Shown here in pieces: positions 41,511-47,745 of a stretch of 47,745 nt of DNA. The notes beneath the pieces are model-generated. The model worked only from the letters and a program-made list of their open reading frames with translations. It was not told the DNA's origin and searched no databases. Both the position numbers and the translations under genes were made by a program. The DNA comes from an uncultured Bacteroidota bacterium (GTDB lineage Bacteria; Bacteroidota; Bacteroidia; Bacteroidales; F082). Location of the stretch: positions 1-47,745 of the forward strand of contig CAJBPB010000343.1 of the NCBI GenBank assembly GCA_903957365.1. Direction: 5' to 3'. Position 1 is the first letter of the stretch; every line of letters begins with the position of its first letter.

Positions 41511-42743
41511 ATGAATAATCTTGAAATCATTCTGGAGAAAATGGGTGACGAGATAATCCTGAAATGCACAGGCAGGCTTGATGCAAACAGGGCTGGTCAT
41601 CTTAATGATTATGTTGATCGGTTGGTGCGGGAAGGTCACTATCAGATTTCTCTTGATATGACTGGCGTCGATTACCTCAGTTCGGCGGGTATCAGGTCCT
41701 TGATCACACAAAACAAGAATTTATCTGCAGTCAATGGTTATTTTCAGGTTAAAGCCATGTCAGAAAATGTTCGTCAGGTATTGACCATGGTCGGATTGGC
41801 TGAAATATTAAGTCAACATCCGAAGAAAGTAAAAAAAACCGTAACCCAAGACTCCATATCTCACTTTGAAGCCAATGGTTATACATTTGGTATTACAGCG
41901 CTTTCTCCCAAAAAACAAGCAGAGGTAACTTTTTATGGAAGCCCTGAATTAGTGATGGACTCAGGCTTTTCCAAAAAAAACGCATTTCAGATTAATGCAG
42001 GAGATCACAACTTTGGAATTGGTTTAGGCGCTCTGGGAAATAATTTTGACGATTGTAAAAACCGTTTTGGTGAATTCATTCAACTTGGAAAAAGCATCGC
42101 TTACTTACCGGGTGATGGATCAAAAAAACCTGATTATATTGTTGGTTCAGGACAATTAGTCGCATCATTGACAGCATTATATGGTTTACAATTTTCGGGA
42201 AATTTCTCGCATCTTGTTCGTTTTGAATCTGATAACCACCATAACACAATCACAGTATCTGATCTGGCAGAAAATCTTTCAAAAATCACTGGCAGCAAAC
42301 ATTTTGCCATTGTGATGATAGCTGAAAGCGGCGGTTTAATTGGCGCTTCATTGAATGCTTCGCCCATTGATGGAAAACCTATTTTCACCTTCCCCGAAAT
42401 CAAAGAAACAATAAATTTTACTACAGAACCAGCTCACAACAAAGGACTTACAGTCACTGTCGGATTAATCTCAAGTGAATCCTCAGAAGTAATTAAAAGG
42501 TTTCTTCGTCCAATTGGTCCTGATAATGCAATCAGATCACATTTACATTCAGCCGTTTTTTCTTATATAGCACTCAAAAAAACAGGAATAAATCTGGAGG
42601 AAACCATTGAATATCTGTTTGAAACTACTGAATTAAAAGATATACTCCACCTTACCAATGATACCCGTGAAATTTCCGGACTTGGCGAAAGCCGGTTTGT
42701 ACAGGGATTTTGCTGGGTGGCATGCATCGATGAAATGGTTTAA
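41511..42743 (+). CDS. STAS domain fused to a large uncharacterised C-terminal domain
   Basis: 410 residues from the ATG at 41511; a GTG at 41502 could add three. Residues 1 to about 100 form a STAS domain with LDMTGVDYLSSAGIRSLI, keeping the phosphorylatable serine. The remaining ~300 residues (from about FEANGYTFGITAL) match no family I recognise. They are mixed alpha/beta with motifs such as GDHNFGIGLGALG, YLPGDGSKKPDYIVG, HFAIVMIAESGGLIGASL and a His pair in ESDNHHNT. No membrane segment is visible, so it is likely cytosolic. Between the binding proteins and the ABC core genes, it may connect the RsbW-like kinase to the transporter. The function is unknown. Confidence 0.8.
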   Translation: MNNLEIILEKMGDEIILKCTGRLDANRAGHLNDYVDRLVREGHYQISLDMTGVDYLSSAGIRSLITQNKNLSAVNGYFQVKAMSENVRQVLTMVGLAEILSQHPKKVKKTVTQDSISHFEANGYTFGITALSPKKQAEVTFYGSPELVMDSGFSKKNAFQINAGDHNFGIGLGALGNNFDDCKNRFGEFIQLGKSIAYLPGDGSKKPDYIVGSGQLVASLTALYGLQFSGNFSHLVRFESDNHHNTITVSDLAENLSKITGSKHFAIVMIAESGGLIGASLNASPIDGKPIFTFPEIKETINFTTEPAHNKGLTVTVGLISSESSEVIKRFLRPIGPDNAIRSHLHSAVFSYIALKKTGINLEETIEYLFETTELKDILHLTNDTREISGLGESRFVQGFCWVACIDEMV

Positions 42744-42789
42744 ACAAGTGAACAGGAACAGCATACAAATTTCACCAAAATAAAAATTT

Positions 42790-43728
42790 ATGTCACTACT
42801 TATTGGATCAACGACCATAGGACTGATACTCGCATTGCTGGCACTCGGCATTTTTATCAGTTTCCGAATTTTTGATTTCCCTGATATAACTGCGGAAGGT
42901 TCTTTCACTTTCGGGGCTGCCACTGCTGCTTCACTCATTGTGGCAGGTACGAATCCTTTGCTTGCAAGTTTCATCGCTTTTCTGGCCGGAATGTCAGCCG
43001 GAGCAGTTACCGGAATTATTCATACACGTTTCAATATCAATCCGTTATTGGCCGGAATCCTTGTTATGACGGCACTATATTCGGTGAATCTGCATGTTAT
43101 GGGAAAAAGCAATATGCCACTTTTGAGTGAAACAACCGTTTTTACCTGGATTGAAAACCTTTCAGTATCATTCTCAGGCGCTGATGCCAGAACATTGATC
43201 CTTGGGTGGGAAGTTTCGGTAAAAGACCTCTGGTTGCTGGCTTTCTGTTTTCTGGCTATCACCGGATTCGGAGTCATTCTCTGGTGGTTCTTTAAAACTA
43301 ATATCGGGACTGCAATGCGCGCTACCGGTGATAATGATCAGATGATCCGCGCTTTGGGTGTAAATACCAAATTAATGATTATTGTCGGAGTCGCTTTATC
43401 AAATGGATTTATTGCACTCGCCGGCGCCATGCTGGCGCAATTTCAGGGTTTTGCTGATGTCCAGATGGGAATTGGGATGATGGTCTGGGGATTGGCCAGT
43501 GTTATTATTGGTGAAGCCATCATCAATGACAACAGTGTTGGATTTGTGATTACGGGTGCCGTTTTAGGCTCAGTATTATTCAGGTTGCTGGTTGCCATCG
43601 CATTGCGCTGGGGACTAAATCCAAATGACCTGAAGATTATAACAGCCTTGTTTGTCTTCATTGCGCTCATTCTGCCTGGTTTGTTAAAAAATAAAAAACT
43701 TTCATTTAAAAGTAAAGCAAATGCTTAG
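42790..43728 (+). CDS. ABC transporter permease (TrpY-like)
   Basis: 312 residues with about eight hydrophobic segments. It fits the branched-chain/TrpXYZ permease group: an N-terminal ISFRIFDFPDITAEGSFTFGAA, a mid-protein coupling region GTAMRATGDNDQMIRALGVN (the EAA-type loop that contacts the ATPase), and a C-terminal NPNDLKIITALFVFIAL. It forms the inner-membrane channel of the importer served by the binding proteins here. The next gene, its ATPase, overlaps its end by 8 nt. Confidence 0.93.
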   Translation: MSLLIGSTTIGLILALLALGIFISFRIFDFPDITAEGSFTFGAATAASLIVAGTNPLLASFIAFLAGMSAGAVTGIIHTRFNINPLLAGILVMTALYSVNLHVMGKSNMPLLSETTVFTWIENLSVSFSGADARTLILGWEVSVKDLWLLAFCFLAITGFGVILWWFFKTNIGTAMRATGDNDQMIRALGVNTKLMIIVGVALSNGFIALAGAMLAQFQGFADVQMGIGMMVWGLASVIIGEAIINDNSVGFVITGAVLGSVLFRLLVAIALRWGLNPNDLKIITALFVFIALILPGLLKNKKLSFKSKANA

Positions 43729-44533
43729 GATCAATAATATCAGTAAAACCTTTAATCAGGGAACGGTAAACGAGGTTATCGCTTTGCAGGGGGTCTCTGT
43801 TGAAATTGAAGAAGGCAGTTTTGTTTGTGTGCTCGGAACAAATGGATCTGGCAAATCAACCATGCTGAATGCAGTTGCCGGAACATTTATAGTAGATGAA
43901 GGTGTGATAACACTTGATAATATTGATATTACCCGATGGAGTGAGCACGAGCGCGCCAGATACATAGGCAGGGTTTTTCAGAATCCATTCAGCGGAACCG
44001 CACCTAATATGTCTATCCAGGAAAATCTTGCCTTAGCCATGAAACGTGGGAAAAGACGCGGGCTAGGTTGGGGACTTCCTCCTTCTCTGATTAACGATTT
44101 CAAGAATATGGTCAAACCATTGAACATGGGACTTGAAGACAGACTTGAAAATCCGATTGGAAAGCTCTCAGGCGGTCAGCGTCAGGCGCTTACATTGCTA
44201 ATGGCGACTGCTTTGAAACCAAAATTACTCTTACTTGATGAACATACCGCCGCACTCGACCCCAAAACGGCAAGCAAAGTAATTGACCTTACAGAGCAGG
44301 TTATTGTTAAAGACAAACTTACTACCATGATGGTAACCCATTCGATGCAACAGGCTGTAAATCTCGGCGACCGTATTATCATGATGCACAAGGGGAAAGT
44401 TGCATTCGATTTTAAAGGTATTGATAAGAAACGATTGAAAGTCAATGATTTATTGACTCTATTTGATGAACTTCGTCGCAAAGACAATATTGATGCGGCT
44501 GTTGCCACTTTGCTTGTTGAGAATTATATTTAA
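43721..44533 (+). CDS. ABC transporter ATP-binding protein (TrpZ-like)
   Basis: 270 residues, a complete ABC ATPase. Walker A is GTNGSGKST (39-47, Lys45), the Q loop has GRVFQNP, the signature is LSGGQRQ, Walker B is LLLLDEHTA and the H loop is MVTHSM. It drives the importer with the permease encoded just upstream; the 8-nt overlap argues for coupled translation. It carries no C-terminal regulatory domain. Confidence 0.95.
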   Translation: MLRINNISKTFNQGTVNEVIALQGVSVEIEEGSFVCVLGTNGSGKSTMLNAVAGTFIVDEGVITLDNIDITRWSEHERARYIGRVFQNPFSGTAPNMSIQENLALAMKRGKRRGLGWGLPPSLINDFKNMVKPLNMGLEDRLENPIGKLSGGQRQALTLLMATALKPKLLLLDEHTAALDPKTASKVIDLTEQVIVKDKLTTMMVTHSMQQAVNLGDRIIMMHKGKVAFDFKGIDKKRLKVNDLLTLFDELRRKDNIDAAVATLLVENYI

Positions 44534-44556
44534 ACTATACATACCATGAAAATATC

Positions 44557-45555
44557 ATGAAATTCTCTATCATAGCACGTAGTATCATAGCCATTCTTTT
44601 AACAGCAGGTATTCTTCTATTGCTCGACCTTGAAAATCGTCAGTCTTCGAAAAAACAAAAACAGGTTAAAATCGCTATTTTCAAAATTTCCTCAAGAATT
44701 GTACTCGATGAAACAGAAAAAGGTGTAATTGAGGCATTGAATGAAAGGAAATATGTTGATGGAAAAACCTGTTCCATCGTGAGATTCTGTGCAGAAGGTG
44801 ACTTACCCACAGGAAATATGATTGCACAAAATATCATCAACAGCAAGTTTGATGTTGTGATCACCATCAGCACACCAGCATTGCAAATAATGGCCAATGC
44901 CAACAAAGAGGGTAAAGTGAAACATGTATTTTGTGCCGTTACCGATCCTTATGTTTCAGGGGTGGGCATTACTGGTACAGAGCCGGAACAACGTCCTGAG
45001 CATTTGATAGGAATTGGTAGTTTTCAGCCAGTTGAAAGGGCTTTTGAAATTGCAAAACTGATGAACCCAGGTTTAAAAAAGGTCGGAACGGTATGGTGTA
45101 CAAGTGAAACCTGCTCTGAAGCTTGTGTGAAACTGGCCCGGGAAAAATGTAAAGAACTGGGAATTGAATTGGTTGAAATGAGTGTCGAGAGCTCAATCCA
45201 GGTTCTTGAGACTGCTATGTCGCTTACAATGAGAGGTGTGGAAGCACTTTGGGTTGGCGGTGATAATGTGGTCGAATCGGGCATTGATCAGGTAATAAAT
45301 GCTGCTACCCGTGCAAGAATTCCATTGTTTACTAACAATCCATATAATATTTATGGCAATACCTTATTCGGATTAGGAGCTGAATATCAGGAAGTAGGAA
45401 AAATAGCCGGCAATCTTTCCGCTGATATTCTTGATGGTAAACAAATGAATGACATCGGTGTAAAGAATGTGGTTCCTATCAATCTTAAAATCAATCCGGA
45501 TGCCTTAAATAATCTGAAGGAAACCTGGGATATCAGCAGTTTTGAAAATAAATAA
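44557..45555 (+). CDS. Single-domain ABC substrate-binding protein (TrpX-like)
   Basis: 332 residues. The N-terminal helix (SIIAILLTAGILLLLDLENR) closely resembles the anchors of the two tandem-domain proteins upstream (each ends in LxDxxNR or SDWENR). A single ABC_sub_bind domain follows (from about KIAIFKISSR), with ALWVGGDNVVE and VGTVWCTSETC. It is 23 nt after the ATPase gene and closes the operon. With the other two proteins it brings the number of binding domains to five for one permease-ATPase pair. It converges with the following minus-strand gene after only 20 nt. Confidence 0.9.
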   Translation: MKFSIIARSIIAILLTAGILLLLDLENRQSSKKQKQVKIAIFKISSRIVLDETEKGVIEALNERKYVDGKTCSIVRFCAEGDLPTGNMIAQNIINSKFDVVITISTPALQIMANANKEGKVKHVFCAVTDPYVSGVGITGTEPEQRPEHLIGIGSFQPVERAFEIAKLMNPGLKKVGTVWCTSETCSEACVKLAREKCKELGIELVEMSVESSIQVLETAMSLTMRGVEALWVGGDNVVESGIDQVINAATRARIPLFTNNPYNIYGNTLFGLGAEYQEVGKIAGNLSADILDGKQMNDIGVKNVVPINLKINPDALNNLKETWDISSFENK

Positions 45556-45575
45556 ACCCGTTTGTTGCAGAAATA

Positions 45576-47015
45576 CTATGGAAACCATTTTCTTTGAATT
45601 GCTGCATACGTACCATCTGTTTTAGCGGCATCCAGCGCACGCTGCCACTGATCTACAGTCGCAACAGGCGTACTTTTGGAAAATGCCACATAATAATCAG
45701 ACGCCATCAAAGGAAAAGCCGGATCAACTTCACTGTATTGATAATCTGACTCTCTTAAAATATCCGGAAATGTTACATCCGTACATACAAAGGCATCAAT
45801 TTCACCTTGCATGAGTTTATCGACCATCACAGCAGGATCACCATCAGATACGAGATTGGTGAATCCCATATCGCGTAAATATTGGTCTGAAAACCAGGAA
45901 CTAACCGTTCCGACTGAATTCAAATTCTTGGCATCATCAATGGATGTAATACTGATCCCGGAACCTGCTTTTGTGTAAAAATAAGTAGTATTGGTTCCAA
46001 CCGGACCAACCCAGTTGAATAATTCTTCCCTAAGTTCGGTACGGTCCATAGTGAAAAGGCAGAAGTTTGGATTATTCAGTGCCAGTTCATATCCGTTACT
46101 CCACAATGAAAGTTTGATTTCACTAAAGGAATTGTTACGTTTCATTATCTCATTTACGACATCAGTGCCAAACCCGGTGATTTCACCAAAACTATTCCTG
46201 AATGTGATAGGAGGATATTGTTCGGTATAGATTTGCAGGATCTCAGGCGCATCGGGTGAATGCATGAATTGCTGATAGAGTGATTTCAAGGTTCCGTTTT
46301 CCTTAAGCGCATCAATCTCGTGCTGAAAATCAGCGACTACATTATCAGGTATATTTTTATTGAAGGCAAAATAGACCAGATCAGTACGAATAATTAATTC
46401 TCCGGAAACATCATAGATTAACTTACTCAACGAATTCAATGCTGCCTCTGCTGTGATTTTATCAGATGGGAAAAGATCAATTTCACCTTTCAGTAACCTG
46501 TCAAAGGCATCCACATTATCATCACAATACACAAGATTGGTAAATCCTTCGCTAACCAGATATTGCTCTATTGCGTAATCCTTTAAAACACCAATAGCAG
46601 CAACCTGTTTGGCATCATCCAGCGAACTCAGTGCAATCTGATTTTGCGATGAAGCAAAAAATATCCAGTCAAGTGATGCAAATGGTCCGGCCCATTTAAA
46701 TAAATCTTTTCTGGCTGCATTCAGAATGGTTGAATAAAGCACCGCATTTTCATTGGTCTGTACCAATGCATAACCTTCTTCCCAGGGAAGTACAGACGTT
46801 TCAAAAGGAATGTCCAGCCTGCTGCATATTTCCTTCAACAATTCTGGTGCCAGTCCGGTTACAGTACCATTTTCGGTATAGTTGAGAGGTTTATATTCTT
46901 CCGTAATAAACTGAAATTTAAATTGATAGGTGTCGTCACTTTTACTATTACATTGGGTCATCAAAATGATCAGTGCAGGCAATAAAACCAGAAGTAATGA
47001 AATGCTTTTTTTCAT
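45576..47015 (-). CDS. Double-domain SBP_bac_3 lipoprotein
   Basis: 479 residues. A signal peptide ends in the lipobox LMTQC, so it should be a lipoprotein. Two amino-acid-type (SBP_bac_3) binding domains follow, about 28-250 and 255-479. Each has the typical opening (YKPLNYTENGTVTGLAPEL; YPPITFRNSFGEITGFGTDVV), a middle WAGP/WVGP element, and the interdomain VGVL/VGTV hinge area. The final residues are RKWFP. Domains of this type bind polar amino acids or act as sensors. No permease or ATPase for it is nearby, so it may serve another transporter or act as a sensor. Confidence 0.86.
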   Translation of the reverse strand: MKKSISLLLVLLPALIILMTQCNSKSDDTYQFKFQFITEEYKPLNYTENGTVTGLAPELLKEICSRLDIPFETSVLPWEEGYALVQTNENAVLYSTILNAARKDLFKWAGPFASLDWIFFASSQNQIALSSLDDAKQVAAIGVLKDYAIEQYLVSEGFTNLVYCDDNVDAFDRLLKGEIDLFPSDKITAEAALNSLSKLIYDVSGELIIRTDLVYFAFNKNIPDNVVADFQHEIDALKENGTLKSLYQQFMHSPDAPEILQIYTEQYPPITFRNSFGEITGFGTDVVNEIMKRNNSFSEIKLSLWSNGYELALNNPNFCLFTMDRTELREELFNWVGPVGTNTTYFYTKAGSGISITSIDDAKNLNSVGTVSSWFSDQYLRDMGFTNLVSDGDPAVMVDKLMQGEIDAFVCTDVTFPDILRESDYQYSEVDPAFPLMASDYYVAFSKSTPVATVDQWQRALDAAKTDGTYAAIQRKWFP

Positions 47016-47048
47016 AAATAGTATTGTATGAATTATAATGATCTTCTA

Positions 47049-47056
47049 CAAAAATA
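47049..47056 (-). promoter_or_regulatory. Possible promoter -7 element of the SBP_bac_3 lipoprotein gene
   Basis: The minus strand reads TATTTTTG (TAnnTTTG), 34 nt before the start codon. The -33 spacing is poor. Confidence 0.35.
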
Positions 47057-47105
47057 CAAAACAAACTTCACAATTCCTGAAGTAAAGTTTTAATAACCAT
47101 GAATA

Positions 47106-47567
47106 TCAGAAAGTAGTTTTCTGTATTTTGGAATGAATTGTAGCGATCTCCATCATGGCTGCACTTCCATACCATTTAGCCATAACAGGTGTAAGCAAAT
47201 GATTTGCTATTGCCGGATCAGACTGAAGGAGCAACCGTGCTTCTTCCATATCCGTCATGTTTAAAACGAAAATCCCTTCCCAACCTTTATCATTGTCATA
47301 AAATGGCCCGGCCAGCACCAGTTTCCCCATCTCTTCCATGCGAATCATATTTGCCATATGACCGCCAAAAATTGAGTCTCTCGCCAGTTTATCAGCAACA
47401 ACGCTGTCTCCAGACGTCAACATTACAAAAATGTAACTCTTCATACCATACGCATCTGCTCCCAGTGATTTTGCATAGGTTGAATCATACGTATTGTCAT
47501 TCGTTTGAGCTGATATCGAAACTCCTAGTCCCATTATCATCGCAAATAGTAAAATATTTTTTTTCAT
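47106..47567 (-). CDS. Exported YciI-like protein
   Basis: 153 residues. The signal peptide is MKKNILLFAMIMGLGVSISAQ. The mature part is a small ferredoxin-like YciI domain: YIFVMLTSGD opens it, GHMANMIRMEEMGKLVLAGPF is the core with His and Gly-Pro, and EARLLLQSDPAIANHLLTPVMAKWYG closes it. YciI domains are of uncertain function; some bind small ligands or hydrolyse. Export to the periplasm is inferred from the signal peptide. It lies 90 nt before the SBP gene on the same strand. Confidence 0.82.
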   Translation of the reverse strand: MKKNILLFAMIMGLGVSISAQTNDNTYDSTYAKSLGADAYGMKSYIFVMLTSGDSVVADKLARDSIFGGHMANMIRMEEMGKLVLAGPFYDNDKGWEGIFVLNMTDMEEARLLLQSDPAIANHLLTPVMAKWYGSAAMMEIATIHSKIQKTTF

Positions 47568-47603
47568 AAGTATGCATTTAATTGATAGTCAAATAATAAA
47601 ATA

Positions 47604-47745
47604 TTACACTTTTTGGGCAAGAATCATGCGGTAAGTCCACAAATTCTGTTTCAAGGCCAGATACTGATATTTTCCGGACAAATAATGTGTTTTCGCAAAT
47701 CGTGAGGTTTTGTGGCTGATGTTATAAAGATTAGATGGAATAAAC
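47604..47745 (-). CDS. C-terminal end of a protein of unknown function (partial)
   Basis: Reading the minus strand from the window edge, one frame is open for 46 codons and ends at a TAA (47606-47604). The translated end contains HYLSGKYQYLALKQNLW and finishes RMILAQKV, which has coding-like composition without a recognised domain. Its position 36 nt before the start of the YciI-like gene fits the end of an upstream gene on the same strand. No family could be named. Confidence 0.45.
   Translation of the reverse strand, partial: FIPSNLYNISHKTSRFAKTHYLSGKYQYLALKQNLWTYRMILAQKV

Overview
The window looks like chromosomal DNA of a member of the Bacteroidota, possibly an anaerobe of the Bacteroidales or Marinilabiliales type; the exact order cannot be fixed from sequence alone. 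The evidence is AT-rich intergenic DNA, repeated use of the Bacteroidota promoter core TAnnTTTG, secreted proteins with type IX secretion (T9SS) C-terminal sorting domains, and the style of hybrid histidine kinase present. No rRNA, tRNA, CRISPR array or prophage was seen.

Region 1 (1-6.2 kb) is housekeeping and surface genes: a partial zinc-ribbon protein, a T9SS-exported protein with a c-type heme motif, arginyl-tRNA synthetase (argS), a P-loop protein of the cyclic 2,3-diphosphoglycerate synthase/COG2403 type, and a YitT-family membrane protein.

Region 2 (6.3-17.9 kb) is a signalling block on the plus strand: a CheR-type methyltransferase, four large histidine kinases (three of them hybrids) and one small Rcp1-type response regulator. 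The last ends early, and its canonical C-terminus is still readable in another frame. Region 3 (18-24.6 kb) is mixed metabolism: a T9SS-sorted thioredoxin-like protein, a ModE-like regulator, pruA, a beta-carbonic anhydrase-like protein, an SLC13 permease, a cupin, a DUF5808-like protein and an acetyltransferase.

Region 4 (24.6-34.1 kb) is a citrate node. A plus-strand operon encodes a fused citrate lyase ACP/beta subunit and the alpha subunit. A facing minus-strand set encodes isocitrate/isopropylmalate dehydrogenase, a degenerate HD-domain protein and two different fused aconitase/IPM-isomerase-type enzymes. Between the two sets sits a REP-associated (Y1/RAYT) transposase bracketed by three hairpin repeats. 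Together these genes could interconvert 2-oxoglutarate, isocitrate and citrate and split citrate to acetate and oxaloacetate; the upstream SLC13 carrier and PruA fit di/tricarboxylate and glutamate traffic.

Region 5 (34.2-45.6 kb) starts with a GH47 alpha-mannosidase, rare in bacteria. It is followed by the most unusual locus: an RsbW-like anti-sigma kinase, a STAS antagonist, an outer-membrane beta-barrel protein, two double-domain substrate-binding proteins, a STAS protein with a large uncharacterised C-terminal domain, and the permease, ATPase and third binding protein of a TrpXYZ-type ABC importer. I infer an ABC transport system wired into a partner-switching regulatory module. Region 6 (45.6-47.7 kb, minus strand) holds a double-domain SBP_bac_3 lipoprotein, an exported YciI-like protein and the end of one more gene.
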